Below are positions 1 through 5,937 of a DNA stretch of 5,937 nucleotides, one piece after another. Where the stretch lies: assembly GCA_023265535.1 (NCBI GenBank), contig JAHFTI010000288.1, positions 1 to 5,937 of the forward strand, in the 5' to 3' direction. The position numbers and the translations under genes were made by a program. Each line of letters begins with the position of its first letter. The stretch's first letter is position 1. A model generated the notes under the pieces. It worked only from the letters and a program-made list of their open reading frames with translations, was not told the origin of the DNA and searched no databases. The DNA is from Opitutaceae bacterium (GTDB taxonomy: Bacteria > Verrucomicrobiota > Verrucomicrobiia > Opitutales > Opitutaceae).

Positions 1-2703
1 GGAGCGCCCCCCTTCCGCGAGGGCCCGGAGAAGGTACCTGTACCCCACGTCCCCAGCGGTGAAGGCGTCGCCCTTCGAGCGGATGTCCGAGACGATGGCT
101 TCCAGCACCTTGCCCTGGTGCTCCGACGGCACCATCCCGAGGGCAAGGGGCATCGCGTTTGAGGTCTGCGAGCCCGACCCGTAAACGGAGTCGGCGGCAT
201 TCAGGAAGCGTGTGTTGAAGGCCGTGCGAATCTGGTCGGCCAACTGCTGGTACTCGAGGGCCTCGGTGCGCCGGCCCAGGAGGGCAGCTATGCGGGCGAG
301 GGTGGAGCTGGCTGTGTAATAGGTGGCCGTGGCGGTGAGCGGAATAGGCGTGAGCTGGGAACTGCCCGGGCGCTTGGGCCCAAGGTCATACCAATCACCG
401 AGCCCATGGCGAAGGATATGCTCGGTGGCTTTGGTGCCCAGGTAGGCGACGTAACGCCGCATCGCCTCATAGTGGCGCTCGAGCAGCGAGCGGTCGCCGG
501 TCCATTCATACTGTTGCCAGGCGGCGAGGATGAAGGCCGAGCCCCACTCCGGGGAATCGCGAAAGCCTCCGCGAAAGATGACGTACTCGGGATTGATGCT
601 GGGAATCAGCCCTTGCTCGGTCTGGGAGGCTGCCATGTCGTTGAGCCCCTTGCGAAAAAGCCGCGCGTAATCGAACTCATAGCGCAGGGCGGGGCCGTTG
701 AGGTAGTACTGCTCGATCCAGCCCAGGCGCTCGCGATGGGGACAGTCTGTCAGCACGTGGAAGGAATTGCTGCGCTGGGCCCAGCGCACGAGGGTCCGGA
801 TGCGGTTGAAAAGCTCATTGGAGCACTCGAAGTCGCCCGCGGGGGCCGAGGCCGAATGGACCACAAGCCCCTCGACGGAGGAAACCGTCGGGAGCGCCTG
901 GCCCGCTGGGGTGGAGAGCGTCAGCTGGAGGTAGCGCGCGCCGTGGTAGAAAAAGCGGGGCTGCCAGGTTTCCCCCTCCGGCTCCCCGGAGAGCATGTAG
1001 GTGCAATAGGAGACGCCGCCGTGCAACACGGAGCGCTGGTCTGCCTTCCCATCGGGAGCGACCAACTCGGACGGAGTGATACGGATCCTCGAACCGGCCG
1101 GGCCGCGCACCCGGAGGCGCGGGATGATCGAGGCGTTTTGCCCCAGGTCGTACACAAGGGTCGTGGCGTCCACGACCCGCGGGGCATGCGCCCGCAGGAG
1201 TTCCTGCACGCGGATGGGGGGGGCGGAGTGGGAGGAGCCCTTCAGGACTCCGCCGGGGCCGCGATCGGGAACGGCGGCTCGCCAGGAGGCGGCGGCAAAC
1301 CCCGGCTGATCCCAACCGCGCGGCTCGAGGCGGGCATCGTAGTCCTCACCGCCATACATGTTCGAAAACAGAATCGGACCGCGGGAGACCTGCCAGCCTT
1401 GGTCGGTGCCGATCGTCTCGATGCGGCCGTCGTCGTATTCGAGGCGGAGGAGGGCGATGAGCATCAGGGGCCTAAAGGCGGTGGTGAGCTTCGTGTAGCG
1501 GGCACTGGGCTGCACGTTGTAGAAACCGCCCGCGAGGACGAAGCCCAGCGCGTTGGGGCCCGTGCGGAGCAGGGTGCTGACGTCGCGGGTGTCGTAGAGG
1601 CATTCACTCTCATGGCGCGTCCAGGCGGTGGAAAACAGGTCCTCCCCGACACGCCGGCCATTGAGCGTGGCCTCATGATGGCCCAGGCCGCAGGACAGCA
1701 GCAGGGCGCGGCGGAGGCCCCTTCCCACCTGGAATTCGCGGCGCACCAGCAGGGTGCTGTTAGCAAGGGGGTCTTCGCCGGGGGACACCATGCCGTCGGT
1801 GACGGAGGCGGCAGACCAGCCCTTGCCCTCGAGGGAATCGCTCGCAGTGACACGGGCCCCCACGGCCACGTTGCGCCCTGCGGCCTTCACGAGGACCTGG
1901 CTCAGGGCAAAGCGGCAGCTGCCGTCATCCTCGGTGCGCAGCCGGTTCGCCGTCACGCGAACGTAGCGGACAGGGGTGCCGGCGGCCTTGGCGGTGATGG
2001 AGGCGGCCCAGGCATTGGGATAGTCAGCCCCGGACTGGTCCAGCAGGACCTGCACGGTGGCGAAGTCGGGTGTATCGGAAGTTTCGATACGAAAACGCAC
2101 CGGAAAGCCCAGCCCACTGGCTGCGGAATGGGCCACGCCCTGGAGCTTGACCTCCTCGACGGGGTGGGGGGCGCCCAGGTCAATGAGCAGCCACTTCACG
2201 GTGTCGGCCTGGCGCGTCACCTCGGAATGATAGCCGAGTGCGGTGCGACGAAGGCGCAGAAGCGGGGCGTCCGAGATCCAGGAGGCCTTCCAGTCGGACG
2301 GATCCAGGGCGCCCATGGTCCAACTCGTGGGCTGGCTCCATTCTCCGGGGCGGTCATTGCCATCCCAGACACGCACCCGCCAGGTAGCCGTCGCAAAGGA
2401 GGAGAGCCTCTTGCCCCCGTAGGGAATGCCGGCCTGTGCCGCGGAGGAGACCTTTCCAGTGTCGAGCAGATCAGCCTGTTCGGCCTCGAGAACGGCCGGG
2501 CTGGTGGCCACCTGCAGTTGGTACGCAGTCTGCCGGGCCCCGCGCGCCCCCTCGTCGCGGTGTTTCCAGGAGAACACCGGAAAGGCGGAATCCACTCCCA
2601 GCGGCGCCGACATGCCATCGACCCTGAGGTCCGTCGGGGTCAGTGCAAGGAGCGTGGGCAGGCAAAGGCCCAAGATCAGAAGGAGGGTGAAGGGAAAACG
2701 CAT
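1..2703 (-). CDS. Secreted GH78 alpha-L-rhamnosidase, C-terminus cut by the window edge
   Basis: This enzyme should hydrolyse terminal alpha-L-rhamnose from glycans such as pectin side chains or rhamnosides, outside the cytoplasm. From the ATG at 2703 the frame stays open for 901 codons to base 1, so the C-terminus is missing. Residues 1-20 (MRFPFTLLLILG...LLA) form a signal peptide with no lipobox. Residues ~22-140 are an Ig/Fn3-like domain ending in WTMG (128-131). Residues ~155-306 are a discoidin-like insert (KW171..IDLG, R246YVRV, N278VAVG, D303G). Residues ~315-480 are the jelly-roll Bac_rhamnosid_N domain (LNGRRVG near 348). The central beta domain carries YDLGQN (518-523) and FYHGARY near 586. 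The (alpha/alpha)6 barrel begins near C627SNELF and contains the family hallmark DCPHRERLGW (653-662), with D653 and E658 as the likely active-site acids, then SPEWGSA and GDWYD (D770, W771). The second catalytic carboxylate expected later in GH78 is outside the window. It lies 148 bases downstream of a sensor kinase on the same strand. Family assignment is firm; the exact substrate is not known. Confidence 0.95.
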   Translation of the reverse strand, partial: MRFPFTLLLILGLCLPTLLALTPTDLRVDGMSAPLGVDSAFPVFSWKHRDEGARGARQTAYQLQVATSPAVLEAEQADLLDTGKVSSAAQAGIPYGGKRLSSFATATWRVRVWDGNDRPGEWSQPTSWTMGALDPSDWKASWISDAPLLRLRRTALGYHSEVTRQADTVKWLLIDLGAPHPVEEVKLQGVAHSAASGLGFPVRFRIETSDTPDFATVQVLLDQSGADYPNAWAASITAKAAGTPVRYVRVTANRLRTEDDGSCRFALSQVLVKAAGRNVAVGARVTASDSLEGKGWSAASVTDGMVSPGEDPLANSTLLVRREFQVGRGLRRALLLSCGLGHHEATLNGRRVGEDLFSTAWTRHESECLYDTRDVSTLLRTGPNALGFVLAGGFYNVQPSARYTKLTTAFRPLMLIALLRLEYDDGRIETIGTDQGWQVSRGPILFSNMYGGEDYDARLEPRGWDQPGFAAASWRAAVPDRGPGGVLKGSSHSAPPIRVQELLRAHAPRVVDATTLVYDLGQNASIIPRLRVRGPAGSRIRITPSELVAPDGKADQRSVLHGGVSYCTYMLSGEPEGETWQPRFFYHGARYLQLTLSTPAGQALPTVSSVEGLVVHSASAPAGDFECSNELFNRIRTLVRWAQRSNSFHVLTDCPHRERLGWIEQYYLNGPALRYEFDYARLFRKGLNDMAASQTEQGLIPSINPEYVIFRGGFRDSPEWGSAFILAAWQQYEWTGDRSLLERHYEAMRRYVAYLGTKATEHILRHGLGDWYDLGPKRPGSSQLTPIPLTATATYYTASSTLARIAALLGRRTEALEYQQLADQIRTAFNTRFLNAADSVYGSGSQTSNAMPLALGMVPSEHQGKVLEAIVSDIRSKGDAFTAGDVGYRYLLRALAEGGRS

Positions 2704-2727
2704 GGGAGGGGAGAGCGGGGCGATCAT
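2701..2727 (-). promoter_or_regulatory. Rhamnosidase translation start region: two in-frame ATGs, no Shine-Dalgarno
   Basis: The ATG at 2701-2703 is preferred because the protein then opens MRFPFTLLLIL, a compact signal peptide with one basic residue before the hydrophobic core. A second in-frame ATG at 2725-2727 would add MIAPLSPP. Upstream of it the frame is closed by a TGA. Neither start has a purine-rich Shine-Dalgarno sequence at the usual distance; the bases just before the preferred ATG are pyrimidine-rich (CTCTCCCCTCCC). The choice rests on signal-peptide shape, not on a ribosome binding site. Confidence 0.55.
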
Positions 2728-2851
2728 ACCGGAACGCCGTGCCCTTGCTCAGGACGCTGCGCCTGGGAAAAGGATGCGCCTTGCATGGCGACAGGACAGG
2801 AACTTTTCATCTGACGGTAAAGTAGGTGCCACGAGGCGAGCGGAGGCGCCG
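2704..2851. other. Intergenic region between the kinase and rhamnosidase genes
   Basis: 148 non-coding bases between two genes that run in the same direction. I see no strong hairpin with a T-run, so co-transcription from the kinase gene is possible. It contains an AT-richer patch (2801-2823) with a small inverted repeat, ACTTT (2802-2806) and AAAGT (2819-2823). A 6-base inverted pair, TGACGG (2812-2817) and CCGTCA (2849-2854), has a 31-base loop and runs into the kinase stop codon. None of these is strong enough to name as an operator or terminator. Confidence 0.6.
2723..2728 (-). promoter_or_regulatory. Possible -10 element for the rhamnosidase gene
   Basis: On the minus strand this reads TATGAT, five of six matches to TATAAT, in a GC-rich surround. 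The best -35 candidate 18 bases further upstream is TGAGCA, a poor match to TTGACA. If used, transcription would start near 2716, giving a leader of only about 13 bases before the ATG at 2703. A match this short occurs often by chance, so this is a weak call. Confidence 0.2.
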
Positions 2852-5800
2852 TCAGGAGGCGGACTGGGCAAGCCGCGCCCTCACCATTCCGAGCAGTTCA
2901 TCGACGGAGAAAGGCTTGGTGAGTATGGGAGAGCCGGGCTTGACGCCCTCCAGTGAACGTGAGGCCAGCTGGGTGGGATCGTATCCGCTCATCAGCAGGA
3001 TGCGCAGGTCGGGGCGCAGGGCGGAGAGCTGCCTTGCCAGGGCATGCCCATTGAGGGAACCGGGCATGACGATGTCGGTGAGCAGGAGGTCCACGCTGTC
3101 GCCCACCTCCTTCCACAGGGCGAGTGCCTGATCGGCGTTCGCCGCCTCGATGACACGGTACCCGTGGCGCTGCAACATGCGCGCGGTGGAGCGTCGCACC
3201 CCCGCCTCGTCCTCCACGAGCAGGATGCAGGCGTCGCCCCGGGGGTGCGCGAGCGGCTGCTGGGAGGCGTGGGCGGACGGGAGGCCGCCCGTCTGGGAGG
3301 AACTGGCGACCGGCAGGTAAACGGAGAACTCCGTGCCCAGGCCGACGACACTGTCCACCTCTATCCACCCCTCATGCTGGTGGATGATGCTCTGGGAGGT
3401 GGCCAGCCCCAGCCCGGTGCCCTTGCCGGCATCCTTAGTGGTGAAGAAGGGCTCGAAGATCCGGGGGAGGGTGGCCTTGTCGATGCCCGAACCTGTATCA
3501 CGAATCCCGATACGCGAGTAGGAGCCATGGCGCGGACACCCGGGGTGCGCGGGCACCTCGTCCTCGGCCAGGGTGAGGAAGGAAAGTTCGATGTGAAGTT
3601 CGCCGCCGCGCGGCATGGCGTCGCGCGCATTGACCGCCATGTTGATCAACACCTGCTCGATCATGGCGGCGTCGCCTACGATGGGGTGGGCCTGCTCAGT
3701 GAGTGACATGCGCAGGGCAATGTCCTCGCCGATGATGCGGCGCAGCATGCGCGTGAGTTCGCCCACGACCTGGCGGAGGTCGAGGGGCTTGCGATCGATC
3801 GCCTGCTTGCGACTGAAGACGAGCAGCTGGCGCGTGAGGTGCGTGGCGCGCTGCGCCGCGTCCTGGATTTCCTTGATCGACTCCAGCCTTTCGGCATCGG
3901 TGCAGCCCTCCTGCAGGGAGGACTGGGACTGGCCGATGATGACCGTCAGGATATTGTTGAAATCGTGCGAGATTCCGCCGGCGAGCTGGCCGAAGGCCTC
4001 CATTTTCTGGGACTGGCGGAGATGCTCCTGGCTTTGGCGCAGATCGAGCTCCACACGCTTGCGCTCCTCGACCTCCGTCTGGAGGCGCGTGTTGGATTCG
4101 GCGAGCTGCGCCGTGCGCATGGCGACGCGGACCTCGAGATAGGCGTGCGACTCGCGGAGCGCCTCCTCGGCATGCTTGCGCTCACGCACCTCCTGCTCAA
4201 GGTCCCGGGTCCGTTCGGCCACGATACGGGAGAGCTCGCGCGTGCGCTCCCGTATGCGGCGCAGGCGAAGGCGCACGAGATAGAACACCAGGCCAAACAG
4301 CAGGAGGGAGACAGTCCAGCGGAAGGGCGCGCTGGCGTACCAGTGCGGAAGCACGGTGATAGAGAGGGACACGGAGCCCAGGCTCCAGATATTGTCGGCG
4401 TTGGCACCACGCACCTGGAACGTGTAGTCCCCGGGAGGGAGATTCATGTAGTACACGTCACGCCGCGCGCCGGTGCGCCACTCGTCGTCAAACCCAATCA
4501 TGCGGTAGGAGTACTGCGAGCGCGTGGGGGCATTGAAGTCGAGGGCGGAGAACTTGAGGCAGAAGACCGACTGCGAGGCGCTGAGCGTGAGGTGCCGGGT
4601 CTTGTCGATGGAGGTGCTGAGAGGGGAATCCTTGGTGCGCGGAGTGACCGACTCATCGAAGAGTTCAAAGCCACTGATGACAATGGAGGCGGGCGGGGTG
4701 GTGTTGTCGCGCAATTGGCTGGGATCAAAGCTGCAGACGCCGTTGAGCGAGCCGAAATAGAGGCGGCCATCGGGCGCACAAAAGCCGCTCGACATGAGGA
4801 ACTGGTTGCTCGGAAGGCCGTCAGCCTTCTCATAATTCCTGCATTGGTTGGAAAGCGGATCAAAGCGGCAGAGGCCCTTGGTCGTGCTGAGCCAAAGGTG
4901 ACCGGAGAGATCGCGCGTGACGAAGAGCACGGCGTCCGAAGGCAGGCCGTCCGATGCGTAGACAGCGCGGTCAAACTTGCGCGAGGGGATGTCAAAGTGG
5001 TAGAGCCCGCTGATGGAGGCGAGCCAGAGTCCCTGTGCGCCGTCGGAGGTGACCGCATAGCCTTGGTGGGACTGGGTGGCCCTTCCGGTCCTTTGGCCGG
5101 GGAAGTACTGCTCGGTGTTGCCGCTGGGCACGTGCACACGCACCAAGCCGTTGAGCTCGCTCGCACACCACAGGCCGTCGTCCTCATCGAGATGACCGGG
5201 CAGCAGGTTCGCAAAGGGAAGTGGCCGCCCCTTGTCGTCCACGGGAGAGCGGTGCACGAACTCCCCTCGGTCATAATAGTCGAGGCCATAGCCGCGCCCG
5301 TTGATCCAGAGGCGATTCTTGCGGTCGCGATACAAGGTGCCTATCTGGCTGCTCGTGAAGGGCAGGCGGCCGTGGGAAGGAATCTGCAGGGGGGCCCGGT
5401 TGATGTAGTGGTGAAACACCGACCCATCGAAGCGGTTGATGCCCTGGTTCGGTGTGCCGACCCAGATGTCCCCGGCGGCATCCTCAGCAATGGAGGAAAC
5501 ATGGTTGGCGCTGAGCGAGCCCGGGTCCTTCGGATCGTTGAGGTAATGTGTCCAACGCCCGTTCTCGAGGCAGTTGAGGCCTCGGATGGTGCCCACCCAG
5601 AGCCTCTGCCTGGAATCGACGTGGACTGCAGTGGCAATGGGGTGAGTGAGGCCGGTCTCCTCGGAACCGAGTACCTGGGTGTGATTCCTGAAGGCCTTGG
5701 CTTCGGAGCGGAGCCTGTTGAGACCGCCGAAGGTGGTGGCCACCCAGAGGCCGCCCTGTCGGTCGAGGAAGAGCTTGTTGATGACGCCGCTGCTGAGCGA

Positions 5801-5937
5801 ATCAGGATCGCCGGGAACAATGCGCACGAGGGTGAAGGCGCCCGTCGCGATGTCAAAACGGCTGAGGCCGTCGGAGGCGCCGAGCCAGATTCCGCCGGTG
5901 CCGTCGAGCACTGCCGAACGGAAGGCATTGCGACTGA
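2852..5937 (-). CDS. Membrane hybrid sensor histidine kinase (propeller, Y_Y_Y, HisKA, HATPase, REC), N-terminus cut off
   Basis: A two-component hybrid kinase that probably senses oligosaccharides in the periplasm and phosphorylates its own receiver. The frame is open from base 5937 to the TGA at 2852-2854. A GTG at 5909-5911 can only be internal, because it falls inside a propeller repeat; numbering here counts from it. Nine Reg_prop repeats have the pattern LWxGTxxGLxxFD, with aromatic residues at 9, 56, 105, 150, 202, 248, 296, 340 and 385. A Y_Y_Y domain covers ~450-510 (FDDEW, W478; LPPGDYTFQVRG). One transmembrane helix lies at ~532-546 (WTVSLLLFGLVFYLV). A coiled coil runs ~550-645. 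HisKA has LAGGISHDFNN with H649. HATPase_c has the N box (N757, N761), DTGSGID (D805) and GKGTGLGLA (829 on). A Ser/Pro-rich linker leads to the receiver: E900, D901, phospho-acceptor D946 in LTDIVMPG, S975 and K999. The protein ends RLAQSAS with no HTH. The kinase core resembles the CckA/FixL-like LAGG(I)xHDFNN group. Relatives with full ectodomains usually have about 14 repeats, so perhaps 250-300 residues are missing. Confidence 0.96.
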   Translation of the reverse strand, partial: SRNAFRSAVLDGTGGIWLGASDGLSRFDIATGAFTLVRIVPGDPDSLSSGVINKLFLDRQGGLWVATTFGGLNRLRSEAKAFRNHTQVLGSEETGLTHPIATAVHVDSRQRLWVGTIRGLNCLENGRWTHYLNDPKDPGSLSANHVSSIAEDAAGDIWVGTPNQGINRFDGSVFHHYINRAPLQIPSHGRLPFTSSQIGTLYRDRKNRLWINGRGYGLDYYDRGEFVHRSPVDDKGRPLPFANLLPGHLDEDDGLWCASELNGLVRVHVPSGNTEQYFPGQRTGRATQSHQGYAVTSDGAQGLWLASISGLYHFDIPSRKFDRAVYASDGLPSDAVLFVTRDLSGHLWLSTTKGLCRFDPLSNQCRNYEKADGLPSNQFLMSSGFCAPDGRLYFGSLNGVCSFDPSQLRDNTTPPASIVISGFELFDESVTPRTKDSPLSTSIDKTRHLTLSASQSVFCLKFSALDFNAPTRSQYSYRMIGFDDEWRTGARRDVYYMNLPPGDYTFQVRGANADNIWSLGSVSLSITVLPHWYASAPFRWTVSLLLFGLVFYLVRLRLRRIRERTRELSRIVAERTRDLEQEVRERKHAEEALRESHAYLEVRVAMRTAQLAESNTRLQTEVEERKRVELDLRQSQEHLRQSQKMEAFGQLAGGISHDFNNILTVIIGQSQSSLQEGCTDAERLESIKEIQDAAQRATHLTRQLLVFSRKQAIDRKPLDLRQVVGELTRMLRRIIGEDIALRMSLTEQAHPIVGDAAMIEQVLINMAVNARDAMPRGGELHIELSFLTLAEDEVPAHPGCPRHGSYSRIGIRDTGSGIDKATLPRIFEPFFTTKDAGKGTGLGLATSQSIIHQHEGWIEVDSVVGLGTEFSVYLPVASSSQTGGLPSAHASQQPLAHPRGDACILLVEDEAGVRRSTARMLQRHGYRVIEAANADQALALWKEVGDSVDLLLTDIVMPGSLNGHALARQLSALRPDLRILLMSGYDPTQLASRSLEGVKPGSPILTKPFSVDELLGMVRARLAQSAS
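4031..4213 (-). repeat. Internal duplication in the signalling coiled coil of the kinase
   Basis: Two related helical segments lie between the membrane helix and HisKA. The first is RTRDLEQ (567-573) followed directly by EVRERKHAEEALRES (574-588). The second is RTAQLAE (599-605), then SNTRLQT (606-612), then EVEERKRVELDLRQS (613-627). The second copy carries exactly seven extra residues, one heptad, so the coiled-coil register is kept. The motif is common in linkers of PAS- and membrane-coupled histidine kinases and is expected to pass movement from the membrane helix to the dimerising HisKA helices. Confidence 0.55.
4724..5937 (-). repeat. Nine tandem beta-propeller (Reg_prop) blades in the kinase ectodomain
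   Basis: Protein-level tandem repeats of 44-52 residues, each centred on a D-x-x-G-x-(L/I)-W-(V/L)-(G/A)-(T/S)-x-x-G-L-x-x-(F/Y)-D type motif. The spacings between the central aromatic residues are 47, 49, 45, 52, 46, 48, 44 and 45. The last blade has Y in place of W (RLYFGSLNGVCSFD), the form usual for the closing blade just before Y_Y_Y. In the known family these repeats build two seven-bladed propellers. Seven of the nine visible blades would make up the membrane-proximal propeller, and two belong to the one that starts outside the window. The blades are too diverged to count as a DNA-level repeat. Confidence 0.85.

Noticed and set aside
2778..2794. AAGG-CGCAT-CCTT followed by TTTT on the minus strand as a terminator for the kinase gene.
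   Set aside because: The stem is only four base pairs with two A-T pairs and does not extend; too weak for an intrinsic terminator.
406..2814. An 802-codon open frame on the plus strand.
   Set aside because: It is codon-aligned and antisense to the rhamnosidase. In this register a stop needs TTA, CTA or TCA codons in the real gene, which are rare in GC-rich DNA, so the opposite strand stays open by default. Its product is Gly/Ala/His-rich with no recognisable domain, while the minus strand encodes a complete ordered set of GH78 domains.
3044..3706. A 220-codon open frame on the plus strand opposite the kinase.
   Set aside because: It is also codon-aligned with the kinase frame and covers the ATPase and receiver domains, whose motifs are all intact on the minus strand. 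No domain is recognisable in the plus-strand product.
4498..5289. A 263-codon minus-strand frame overlapping the kinase propeller region.
   Set aside because: It is a shifted frame of the kinase gene, rich in Ser, Pro, Arg and Ala, while the true frame keeps every propeller repeat in order. There is no sign of a frameshift joining them.
5909..5911. GTG as the start codon of the kinase.
   Set aside because: The frame continues upstream to the window edge and the codon lies in the middle of a propeller repeat. No signal peptide follows it, though the ectodomain needs export.
1..5937. RNA genes, CRISPR arrays, insertion sequences or attachment sites.
   Set aside because: Outside the 148-base gap the whole window is covered by two conserved protein-coding frames. 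I saw no regularly spaced direct repeats at the DNA level, transposase-like frames or tRNA-like folds.

Overview
The window holds two long genes on the minus strand, both cut by the window edges, separated by a 148-base gap. The DNA is GC-rich, with codons ending mostly in G or C. The gene content is a glycan-sensing two-component hybrid kinase next to a secreted alpha-L-rhamnosidase. The rhamnosidase carries a galactose-binding-like module that I associate with Verrucomicrobiota and Planctomycetota. A polysaccharide-degrading bacterium of the Verrucomicrobiota (Opitutaceae-like) is the best guess. That is an inference from protein style, not from any marker gene.

Right part (2852-5937, minus strand): the C-terminal ~1,027 residues of a membrane-anchored hybrid sensor histidine kinase. 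In order it has nine visible beta-propeller (Reg_prop) repeats, a Y_Y_Y domain, one transmembrane helix, a coiled coil, HisKA with the phospho-accepting His, HATPase_c and a C-terminal receiver domain. The N-terminus, with the signal peptide and probably about five more propeller repeats, lies beyond base 5937. No DNA-binding domain follows the receiver, so a separate output protein is expected.

Middle (2704-2851): a non-coding gap with no convincing terminator. It holds a weak -10-like TATGAT just ahead of the next gene and no Shine-Dalgarno sequence at either of that gene's two possible starts.

Left part (1-2703, minus strand): the first 901 codons of a secreted family GH78 alpha-L-rhamnosidase. 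It has a signal peptide, an Ig/Fn3-like N-terminal domain, an inserted discoidin-like module, a jelly-roll domain, the central beta domain and most of the (alpha/alpha)6 catalytic barrel. The end of the barrel and the C-terminal domain lie beyond base 1. The plus strand is open for 802 codons opposite this gene (406-2814), but that frame is a codon-aligned shadow, not a gene.

Working model: the kinase's periplasmic propellers sense a plant- or algal-type oligosaccharide, and the system controls enzymes such as the neighbouring rhamnosidase, which releases terminal alpha-L-rhamnose from it. The layout resembles a polysaccharide utilisation locus, but no transporter or SusC/D gene is visible here. 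Nothing in the window looks like a wholly new system. The points of interest are details of architecture.
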